Shown: piece by piece, positions 1-6,076 of the stretch
Layout: every line of letters starts with the position of its first letter
Numbering within the stretch: position 1 is the first letter of the stretch
Assembly (NCBI GenBank): GCA_036733965.1
Contig: DAIMZL010000054.1
Span: 1 to 22,182, forward strand
Direction: 5' to 3'
From: JAEXOD01 sp937930275
GTDB lineage: Bacteria > Bacteroidota > Ignavibacteria > Ignavibacteriales > Melioribacteraceae
Length of the DNA stretch: 22,182 nucleotides
Notes under the pieces: generated by a model
Database searches by the model: none
Seen by the model: only the letters and a program-made list of their open reading frames with translations
What the model was told of the DNA's origin: nothing
Position numbers and translations under genes: made by a program

Positions 1-575
1 GAAGAAACGAAAGCTTTATAAAGTTTTAGTAAAAAGTTAACTGTGTTTTTAAATTGTACACCCGAAAGTCCTAAACCAAAAGCAAGTTCTCTTGCTTGAT
101 AAGCTTGTAAACCTATTGCAGGTTCAATTGTAGCTTTTAATATTAGCTCAGGGTGTTCGGCTGCTACTTTTTCAATTTCCATTCCGCCTTCTGTGGAAAC
201 CATCATTACATTTTTAGATTGAGCTCTATCAAGAGTAATACCTACATATAACTCTTTTTCGATATTAACACCTTGCTCAATTAATAAACGTTTAACAATT
301 TTTCCTTCCGGTCCGGTTTGATGAGTAACTAAACACATTCCAAGAATTTTTTCAGATAATTCTTTAACTTCTTCAAGCGACTTGGCAATTTTAACGCCGC
401 CGCCTTTACCTCTACCGCCTGCATGAATTTGAGCTTTAACAACCCATAAATTACCGCCGACAACATCTTTAGCAACACTTACTGCTTCTTCTGCAGTAAA
501 AGCAACTTTACCGATAGGCACAGAAACATCATATTTTTTTAATATTTCTTTTGCCTGATACTCGTGTATCTTCAT
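1..575 (-). CDS. sucC: Succinyl-CoA synthetase beta subunit (ADP-forming), N-terminal half, cut by window edge
   Basis: This is the beta subunit of the cytoplasmic TCA-cycle enzyme that converts succinyl-CoA to succinate with nucleoside triphosphate formation, working with SucD. Reading the minus strand from the ATG at 575-573 gives MKIHEYQAKEILKKYDV, the canonical SucC start. It continues with the ATP-grasp region, including KAQIHAGGRGKGGGVKIAKS and a TGPEGK-KRLLIEQG stretch. About 191 residues are visible out of the usual 385-400; the frame stays open to base 1, so the C-terminal part lies outside the window. An AAGG ribosome-binding site sits just upstream of the ATG. It starts 18 bases after the stop of the pyrroline-5-carboxylate dehydrogenase gene on the same strand and is probably co-transcribed with it. 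The family is certain from the sequence; the operon is inferred from spacing. Confidence 0.95.
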   Translation of the reverse strand, partial: MKIHEYQAKEILKKYDVSVPIGKVAFTAEEAVSVAKDVVGGNLWVVKAQIHAGGRGKGGGVKIAKSLEEVKELSEKILGMCLVTHQTGPEGKIVKRLLIEQGVNIEKELYVGITLDRAQSKNVMMVSTEGGMEIEKVAAEHPELILKATIEPAIGLQAYQARELAFGLGLSGVQFKNTVNFLLKLYKAFVS

Positions 576-593
576 TTTAACCTTATATTATTA

Positions 594-2147
594 TTATTTG
601 AAAATCTTTTTGCTTATCATTTTAGCTTGTAGGAATAATAATAGATAATCTCTTCCGCCGGCTTTGCTATCTGTTCCTGACATATTAAATCCGCCGAAAG
701 GATGACCGCCTACTAAAGCACCTGTACATTTTCTATTTAGGTATAAATTACCGACAAAGAACTCATCGCGTGTTTTTGCTAATTTTTCTTCGTTTTTTGA
801 ATAGATCGCTCCGGTTAAACCATATTGCGTGTTATTTGCAATTTTTAATGCGTCCTCAAAGTTTTTAGCTTTAATTACTGCCAATACCGGACCAAAAATT
901 TCTTCCTGGGAGATTACTGCATTAGGTTTTACATCTACAAATACTGTCGGCTTAATATAAAATCCGTTCCCTTCTGCTTTTTCGCCGCCGGTTAATAATT
1001 TTGATTCTTTTTTGCCTATTTCGATATATTGTAAAATTGTTTTTTCGGCAGCCGGACTAATAACCGGACCCATTCGTACGTTATCTTTAGCAGGTCCTAC
1101 TTGTATTTGTTCAACACCTTTTTTCAATTTTTCAACAAATTCCTTATAAACCGATTGATCAACAATTGCACGAGAGCAAGCAGAACATTTTTGTCCTTGG
1201 AACCCAAATGCAGATGCAATTACTCCGTTTACGGCGTCATCAACATCGGCTTCACTATCAACTATTATTGAATCTTTTCCGCCCATTTCTGCAATAACAC
1301 GTTTTAACCAAATTTGTCCTTCTTGTACTTTTGCGGCTAATTCGTTAATATGACATCCTACACCTACCGAACCGGTAAATGCAATTCCGCGTGTTAATTT
1401 ATGACCAACAATAATATCACCGACTTCGGCACCGCTACCGGGGACAAAGTTTAAAACACCTTTCGGTAATCCGGCTTCAATTAATATATCATAAAATAAT
1501 CTTCCCATCATTGGAGTATCGCTACTCGGTTTAAGAACTACGGTGTTTCCGCAAACTAAGGCAGCGCTTGTCATGCCAACAAGAATTGCAAAAGGAAAAT
1601 TCCATGGCGGAATAACTGCATAAACCCCCATAGGTATATAAATTAATTCGTTATTTTCACCGGGGACAGGAGTAATAGGTTGTTTTCCGGAATATCTTAA
1701 TATTTCACGTGCATAAAATTCTAAAAAATCAATTGCTTCTGCAGTATCAGCATCAGCTTCAGTAAAATTTTTCCCTGCTTCGGAAATCATCCAAGCATTT
1801 ATTTCAAATCTGCGTGTTTGAATAATTTCGGATGCTTTTAATAATATTTTTGCTCTTTCTTCGGGATCTGATTTTTTCCAAGTTTCGAAAGTTTTAGCTG
1901 CTTCAATAACTGCTTTATCCGCTATCTCTTTGGTCGCTTTATGAAAATAAGCTATAACTTCATCTTTATCGGAAGGATTAATGCTTTTTAATAAAGACTC
2001 AGTTTTTAAAGCTTTTCCTCCTACTTGTAAAGGAAAAGTTTTACCAAATTGTTTTTGAACCAATAGTAATGCTTCTTCTTGCTTTTTGAAATTTGCCGGT
2101 TTTGAAAAATCCGTTATCGGATTGTTTTTAAATGGTTTTAATTTCAT
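594..2147 (-). CDS. rocA: Delta-1-pyrroline-5-carboxylate dehydrogenase (glutamate semialdehyde dehydrogenase)
   Basis: An NAD-dependent aldehyde dehydrogenase that oxidises glutamate-5-semialdehyde to glutamate, the second step of proline catabolism. The 517-residue length matches stand-alone RocA/PruA enzymes rather than bifunctional PutA. Visible hallmarks are the PPWNFP cofactor-domain motif, the FTGS nucleotide-binding segment, the general base Glu287 in EMGGKD, and the catalytic Cys321 in GFQGQKCSACSR, which is the P5CDH version of the active-site loop. The C-terminal HPFGGFNMSGTDSKAGG segment is also typical of P5CDH rather than generic aldehyde dehydrogenases. GAGGA lies upstream of the ATG. 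No proline dehydrogenase gene is in the window. The downstream sucC suggests that carbon from proline or glutamate is passed into the TCA cycle, but that link is inference from gene order. Confidence 0.93.
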   Translation of the reverse strand: MKLKPFKNNPITDFSKPANFKKQEEALLLVQKQFGKTFPLQVGGKALKTESLLKSINPSDKDEVIAYFHKATKEIADKAVIEAAKTFETWKKSDPEERAKILLKASEIIQTRRFEINAWMISEAGKNFTEADADTAEAIDFLEFYAREILRYSGKQPITPVPGENNELIYIPMGVYAVIPPWNFPFAILVGMTSAALVCGNTVVLKPSSDTPMMGRLFYDILIEAGLPKGVLNFVPGSGAEVGDIIVGHKLTRGIAFTGSVGVGCHINELAAKVQEGQIWLKRVIAEMGGKDSIIVDSEADVDDAVNGVIASAFGFQGQKCSACSRAIVDQSVYKEFVEKLKKGVEQIQVGPAKDNVRMGPVISPAAEKTILQYIEIGKKESKLLTGGEKAEGNGFYIKPTVFVDVKPNAVISQEEIFGPVLAVIKAKNFEDALKIANNTQYGLTGAIYSKNEEKLAKTRDEFFVGNLYLNRKCTGALVGGHPFGGFNMSGTDSKAGGRDYLLLFLQAKMISKKIFK

Positions 2148-2180
2148 ACGTTATCCTCGTGTTTTATGAAAATAAAAATA

Positions 2181-2208
2181 AGTATTAAAGTTAAGTGTTT
2201 TTTGTCAA
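2181..2208 (-). promoter_or_regulatory. Candidate promoter for the rocA-sucC unit
   Basis: On the minus strand a perfect TTGACA (2208-2203) is followed after 15-17 bases by an AATACT/TAATAC-like -10. This places a start site about 30 bases upstream of the dehydrogenase ATG. The match was judged by eye in AT-rich DNA, the -10 is poor, and the sigma factor preference of this lineage may differ. Confidence 0.3.
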
Positions 2209-2277
2209 ATAATCAATTTGCATTTTGAACAATAATTAAAAAAAATATGTTAACAAAAGAAACAGTGAGACGTAATA

Positions 2278-2550
2278 ATGAATTCCAAACAAAAAAAATC
2301 AGTTATAATTTCAGTAGTAGTTGCTATAATTTCAATTTTTCCATATTTATATTACGGCTTAAATACACTTACTAAAACATCCGTAATTGTTGAAAAAAAA
2401 GATGAATTATTTGATACTGTTTATAAAGTAACCGAAAATAAATTTATTTGGGGGTTAGATTTAACGCTTTTAGTTATGGGAGTAAGTTTATTAATCGGCG
2501 GCTTATTATATTACTTTTATAAAGATAAAGATCAAACACAAAAAAACTAA
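2278..2550 (+). CDS. Small two-TM membrane protein, unknown function
   Basis: I do not recognise this 90-residue protein. A short basic N-terminus (MNSKQKKS) is followed by a hydrophobic segment at about residues 9-28, a charged central loop of about 30 residues (EKKDELFDTVYKVTENK), a second hydrophobic segment at about 58-80, and a polar tail. This fits an inner-membrane protein with two spanning helices and an outside loop. The gene lies 11 bases upstream of the YceI-family gene, whose AAGGAG follows directly after this stop codon, so the two are probably one transcript. In proteobacteria yceI is often paired with a cytochrome b561 gene, but this protein is too short for that and lacks the haem histidines. 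The ribosome-binding site (GTGAGACG) is weak. Confidence 0.65.
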   Translation: MNSKQKKSVIISVVVAIISIFPYLYYGLNTLTKTSVIVEKKDELFDTVYKVTENKFIWGLDLTLLVMGVSLLIGGLLYYFYKDKDQTQKN

Positions 2551-2561
2551 GGAGAACTTAT

Positions 2562-3194
2562 ATGTACAAATATATAATTATATCACTATTGGTGATATCA
2601 ACATTTTCATTAAATGCTCAAGGCTTTAAAGTAAAAGCAAAAGGGGAAAAATCATTTACTTTTGAAGATAAAGGGGGCAGAAATCAAGCAACATTCTTTA
2701 GTAGAACTATTCTTGAAGATATAACCGGTATTTCAAATGATATAAAAGGCAGTGTTAGCTTTGATGTTGAAAATGTAGCTAAAACGTTAAAAGGCAAGGT
2801 TTCGGTTAGTGTAAAAAGCATTAAAACCGGTATTTCGATGAGAGATGAACATCTTGCCGGTACTGATTGGTTAAATTCAGAAAAATATCCGGATATAACT
2901 TTTGAAATTAAAAAAGTAAATAAAGTTGTTGAAAGTAAAGATAATAAATTGACTTTAAATTTGACTGCCGATTTTACGTTAAAAGGGGTAACAAAAAGCA
3001 TTACAACTGATTTTACCTTAGTATATTTAGACGAAAATGAGCAAACTAAAATGAGAGCTCCAGGCGATTTATTAAATGTTAGAGGTAAATTTTCAATAAA
3101 ACTATCAGATTTTAACATTAAAAGTAAAGTGATACCAAGTAAAGTTTCTGATGATATTGATATAGAAGTAAATGTAGTCGGTAATAGTAATTAA
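2562..3194 (+). CDS. YceI-family secreted lipocalin-like protein
   Basis: A 210-residue exported protein of the YceI family, whose members form a lipocalin-like beta barrel that binds a polyprenyl or similar lipid in the periplasm. The first 19-20 residues are a signal peptide ending in LNAQ. The rest shows the YceI pattern: a beta-rich run with SVSVKSIKTGI, then R94-D-E-H-L98, the WLNSEKYPDITFEI segment, an LKGVTK turn, and a final alternating polar/hydrophobic strand. Its length is within the family range. A good AAGGAG site precedes the ATG. It follows a small membrane protein gene by 11 bases and is closed by a strong terminator. The ligand cannot be told from sequence; roles suggested for homologues include isoprenoid-quinone handling and stress tolerance. 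Confidence 0.85.
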   Translation: MYKYIIISLLVISTFSLNAQGFKVKAKGEKSFTFEDKGGRNQATFFSRTILEDITGISNDIKGSVSFDVENVAKTLKGKVSVSVKSIKTGISMRDEHLAGTDWLNSEKYPDITFEIKKVNKVVESKDNKLTLNLTADFTLKGVTKSITTDFTLVYLDENEQTKMRAPGDLLNVRGKFSIKLSDFNIKSKVIPSKVSDDIDIEVNVVGNSN

Positions 3195-3201
3195 TTTTAA
3201 G

Positions 3202-3234
3202 ATGCCCAAACATATTGATTGTTTGGGCATTTTT
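3202..3234 (+). terminator. Rho-independent terminator after the yceI-like gene
   Basis: A perfect 11-bp stem (ATGCCCAAACA, 3202-3212, with TGTTTGGGCAT, 3220-3230) encloses a 7-base loop and is followed by TTTT, 8 bases after the stop codon at 3194. Confidence 0.85.
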
Positions 3235-3284
3235 GTGTATCATAAATAAACTTTAAGTATTTGTTTTATTAATTTGGTTTTTTA

Positions 3285-4106
3285 ATGAGTAGCGAACATA
3301 ATAAATTAGTATCATTGTTGGATTTATTAGACGATGAAACAGAAGAAGTAAAAAAAGAAGTAATGTTTGCGTTTGAAAATTACGGTTTAATGTTAGAAAA
3401 TGATTTAAGTGAATTAGGTTATTTTTTAAGTGATTTCAAATTAAATCCTATAAAAGAAATACTTGAAAAAAATAGAAGGATGTGGTTAAAACTCCAATGG
3501 TCTAAAGTGATTTTAATTGAAGATGAATTTTTACAGCTTGAGAGAGCATTGGAATTATTAATTAAATTTGATTACGGAATAGTTTATAATCCTAATTTAG
3601 AAGAAAGAATTAGACAACTTTCATTTAAATACTTAAATGAAAACTCTGACGGAAACGTATTAGATTTAGCTAATTTTTTATTTATAGCCGAAGGTTATGA
3701 AGGTTGTAAAGAAGATTATTATAATCCGTTAAACAGCAACCTGGATTATGTGTTAACATATAAAAAAGGTTTGCCGATAAGTTTAACTATATTATTTATG
3801 TTAACTGCTAAAAAAATAGGTTTTCATGTAGAAGGGTGTAGATTTCCGGGACATTTTTTAGCAAAAGCTTTTGTGAATGATAGCTTTTTATTAATTGATT
3901 GCTTTAACAGAGGGAAAATAATTAGCGATAAAGAACTTAGGGTTATGGCAGACGAAAGTTATGAACCAATACTTTCATTAATAAAAGAAAAGACTACAAT
4001 TAGAATGATACTGATACGAATTCTTTCCAATTTATATAAAGCCTACGAATTAAAAGGGGATATAAAAAATAAAGAATTTTTTGAAGAATTAGCTTTAATG
4101 ATTTAA
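3285..4106 (+). CDS. SirB1-family transglutaminase-like protein
   Basis: A 273-residue cytoplasmic protein of the SirB1 / Transglut_core2 family, close in length to E. coli SirB1 (about 269). The N-terminal half is helical and acidic. The core at about 120-220 carries the family signature: NFLF, a YYNPLNSNLDYVL block, KKGLPISL (Ser166), PGHFL (His190) and IDCFNRGK (Asp205). These positions line up with the Cys-His-Asp triad of transglutaminases, with Ser in the nucleophile position as is usual in this family, so amide-transfer chemistry is doubtful. The C-terminus (NLYKAYELKGDIKNKEFFEELA) is TPR-like. No signal peptide is present and the biochemical function of the family is not established. 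It lies alone between a terminator and a likely new promoter at 4122. No clear ribosome-binding site precedes the ATG. Confidence 0.82.
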   Translation: MSSEHNKLVSLLDLLDDETEEVKKEVMFAFENYGLMLENDLSELGYFLSDFKLNPIKEILEKNRRMWLKLQWSKVILIEDEFLQLERALELLIKFDYGIVYNPNLEERIRQLSFKYLNENSDGNVLDLANFLFIAEGYEGCKEDYYNPLNSNLDYVLTYKKGLPISLTILFMLTAKKIGFHVEGCRFPGHFLAKAFVNDSFLLIDCFNRGKIISDKELRVMADESYEPILSLIKEKTTIRMILIRILSNLYKAYELKGDIKNKEFFEELALMI

Positions 4107-4121
4107 ATTTTTATCAATCAC

Positions 4122-4150
4122 TTGAACATTAAAATTAACTTAGTTATATT
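4122..4150 (+). promoter_or_regulatory. Candidate sigma-70-type promoter for the aldehyde dehydrogenase gene
   Basis: TTGAAC (4122-4127) and TATATT (4145-4150) are separated by exactly 17 bases. The expected start near 4157 gives a short leader that keeps the GAGGA ribosome-binding site at 4165-4169. Identified by eye only. Confidence 0.45.
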
Positions 4151-4175
4151 TAGGAGTTAATTTTGAGGATAATTT

Positions 4176-5750
4176 ATGAATATCGATAAAGATTTACTTT
4201 CAACACAAGAAGTTCGATTGCTATGCCAAAAGGCTAAAGAAGCACAATTAGAATTTAAGCACTTTAACCAAGCACAAGTAGATGCTGTTGTAAATGCTAT
4301 GGTAATTGCCGGTTTTAATGAAGCAGAAAGGTTAGCGAAATTGGCAGTAGAAGAGACCGGATTTGGAAAGGTTGAAGATAAAAAAACAAAAAATACCTTT
4401 GCAACTAAATCAGTTTGGGAATCTATTAAGGATTTGAAAACCGTCGGTATTATCGATGTTCAGAAAAATGGTAAAATAGTAAAAATTGCAGAACCAATGG
4501 GAGTTGTTGCTGCTTTAATACCTTCTACTAATCCTACTTCTACAGTGATGTTTAAGGCTATAATATCGCTAAAAAGTAGAAATGCTGTAGTAGCAAGTCC
4601 CCACCCAAAAGCTCTACAGTGTACATTGGAAGCAGTTAAAGTTATTAAAGAAGCTGCTATAAAAGCAGGTGCACCGGAAGGTTTAATTCAGTGTATGTCT
4701 ATTCCTACATTAGAGGGGACGGATGCATTGATGAAAGACCCAAATATCGCCGTTATTTTAGCGACCGGCAGTAATGCTATGGTAAAAGCAGCTTATAGCA
4801 GCGGTAAACCGGCATATGGTGTAGGAGCAGGAAATGTTCCGGCATTTATTGAAAGAACCGCAAATGTTGTTAAAGCAGTATCTGATATTGTAACAGGTAA
4901 AACTTTTGATAACGGTACTTTATGTTCATCTGAACAAGCTATGATTGTTGATAGGCCCATAAAAGAAAAAGTAATTGAAGAAGCAAAAAAATTAGGCTGT
5001 TATTTTTGCAACGAATCCGAAAAGAAACAACTTGAGCAGTATGTAATGAAAGGGGGTAAGTTAAATGCCGAAATTGTGGGGAAATCGGCGAAATGGATTG
5101 CAGAATTTGCAGGGTTTAAAGTTCCAGAATCAGCCAAAATTCTTGTTGCCGAGTGTAACAAAGTTGGCAAAGAAGAATTATTATCGGCAGAAAAGTTATC
5201 TCCAATATTAGCTTTTTATACAGTTGACGGCTGGTTAGACGGATGTCATAAATGTATTGATTTGCTAAATTTTGGAGGAATAGGACATACAATGGTTATT
5301 CATAGTAACGATAATGATGTCATTATGAAATTTGCAACCGAAAAACCTGCGTTTAGAATATTAGTAAATACTCCAAGTTCTTTGGGTGCGGTAGGATACA
5401 CAACCGGATTAATGCCTTCGCTTACTTTAGGCTGCGGTACCTGGGGTGGTTCTATTGTATCAGAAAATGTTACTGCCGAACATTTATTAAATATTAAAAC
5501 TTTGGCTTTTGAAATGAATCCGATAAACAACGGAAAATCGGTTACTTCTTTAGAAAATACAAAATCCGGTTTTATTGTTGGCGGTAATTCTCAGTTTATG
5601 GAACAAATTGAAGATAGACTACGCGCAAGAGCCGGAAACCCTCGTTCTGATTTTAATCCTAAAAGTAATAACGTAAAAAATAATGAGACTTTAGGTAGCG
5701 GAATTAGTTTAGATGAAGTAAATAAAATAATTAATGGCTTTAAATTTTAA
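4176..5750 (+). CDS. CoA-acylating aldehyde dehydrogenase with a putative C-terminal encapsulation peptide
   Basis: A 524-residue enzyme of the acylating aldehyde dehydrogenase group (AdhE N-domain / EutE / PduP relatives), which convert an aldehyde, CoA and NAD+ to acyl-CoA. The catalytic residue is Cys250 in FDNGTLCSSEQ, the AdhE-like form of the loop. EPMGVVAALIPSTNPTST and GAGNVPAF are further family signatures, and no iron-alcohol dehydrogenase domain follows. The protein is about 50-60 residues longer than EutE or PduP. The extra C-terminal part is a polar, low-complexity linker (about 480-506) ending in a short amphipathic helix, SLDEVNKIINGFKF, which resembles peptides that target cargo enzymes into bacterial microcompartments. 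It has its own likely promoter and sits alone, with no shell, diol dehydratase or alcohol dehydrogenase gene beside it. The exact substrate (acetaldehyde, propionaldehyde or lactaldehyde-derived) cannot be set from sequence. Confidence 0.87.
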   Translation: MNIDKDLLSTQEVRLLCQKAKEAQLEFKHFNQAQVDAVVNAMVIAGFNEAERLAKLAVEETGFGKVEDKKTKNTFATKSVWESIKDLKTVGIIDVQKNGKIVKIAEPMGVVAALIPSTNPTSTVMFKAIISLKSRNAVVASPHPKALQCTLEAVKVIKEAAIKAGAPEGLIQCMSIPTLEGTDALMKDPNIAVILATGSNAMVKAAYSSGKPAYGVGAGNVPAFIERTANVVKAVSDIVTGKTFDNGTLCSSEQAMIVDRPIKEKVIEEAKKLGCYFCNESEKKQLEQYVMKGGKLNAEIVGKSAKWIAEFAGFKVPESAKILVAECNKVGKEELLSAEKLSPILAFYTVDGWLDGCHKCIDLLNFGGIGHTMVIHSNDNDVIMKFATEKPAFRILVNTPSSLGAVGYTTGLMPSLTLGCGTWGGSIVSENVTAEHLLNIKTLAFEMNPINNGKSVTSLENTKSGFIVGGNSQFMEQIEDRLRARAGNPRSDFNPKSNNVKNNETLGSGISLDEVNKIINGFKF

Positions 5751-5751
5751 C

Positions 5752-5776
5752 AAAAGTGATTTAAATCATTTTTTTA
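5752..5776 (+). terminator. Weak terminator-like hairpin after the aldehyde dehydrogenase gene
   Basis: The 12-base palindrome TGATTTAAATCA is flanked by AAAA upstream and a seven-T run downstream, directly after the stop codon at 5750. The stem is short and AT-rich, so termination may be partial. Confidence 0.4.
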
Positions 5777-5818
5777 TAATATATTGTTTGTTATATTACA
5801 TCTAAAAATAGCCGATTT

Positions 5819-6007
5819 ATGAACGAAAATTTTGAAATTAATAAAAAATATTATAAATGGGATATATCTAAGGGGGACTATCATCCAGATATAGATGATA
5901 GCTATAAAAAATACAAGCATAAACAAAAAATTATTAAGCGTGCTTTTATTTTTTCTGCTATTGCTATACTGGTTTCTTCAATAATTGTTTTTTTAGCAAC
6001 TCGATAA
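5819..6007 (+). CDS. Small single-TM protein, unknown
   Basis: A 62-residue unrecognised protein. The first 40 residues are highly charged and rich in Tyr and Lys, with an acidic patch (YHPDIDDSYKKY). A single hydrophobic helix at about 41-60 (AFIFSAIAILVSSIIVFLA) is preceded by KIIKR and runs almost to the C-terminus, so it is probably a tail-anchored or N-in inner-membrane protein. It lies 69 bases upstream of the large histidine kinase gene in the same direction. Codon use looks like its neighbours, which supports a real gene, but no clear ribosome-binding site precedes the ATG and nothing indicates the role. Confidence 0.55.
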   Translation: MNENFEINKKYYKWDISKGDYHPDIDDSYKKYKHKQKIIKRAFIFSAIAILVSSIIVFLATR

Positions 6008-6076
6008 TTTAAATTAAAATTTCTTTTTTTTTACATTAATTTCAATTATATTTATCTTATTAAAAGTTAAATATTA

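Noticed and set aside
2278..2550. Small protein near the aldehyde dehydrogenase as a microcompartment shell protein (similar size, about 90 residues)
   Set aside because: It has two TM helices and no BMC-domain sequence features.
2684..3118. Open frame of 144 codons on the minus strand inside the YceI-family gene
   Set aside because: It is antisense to a clearly recognisable protein, has no ribosome-binding site and its translation resembles no family; AT-rich codon use opens the opposite strand.
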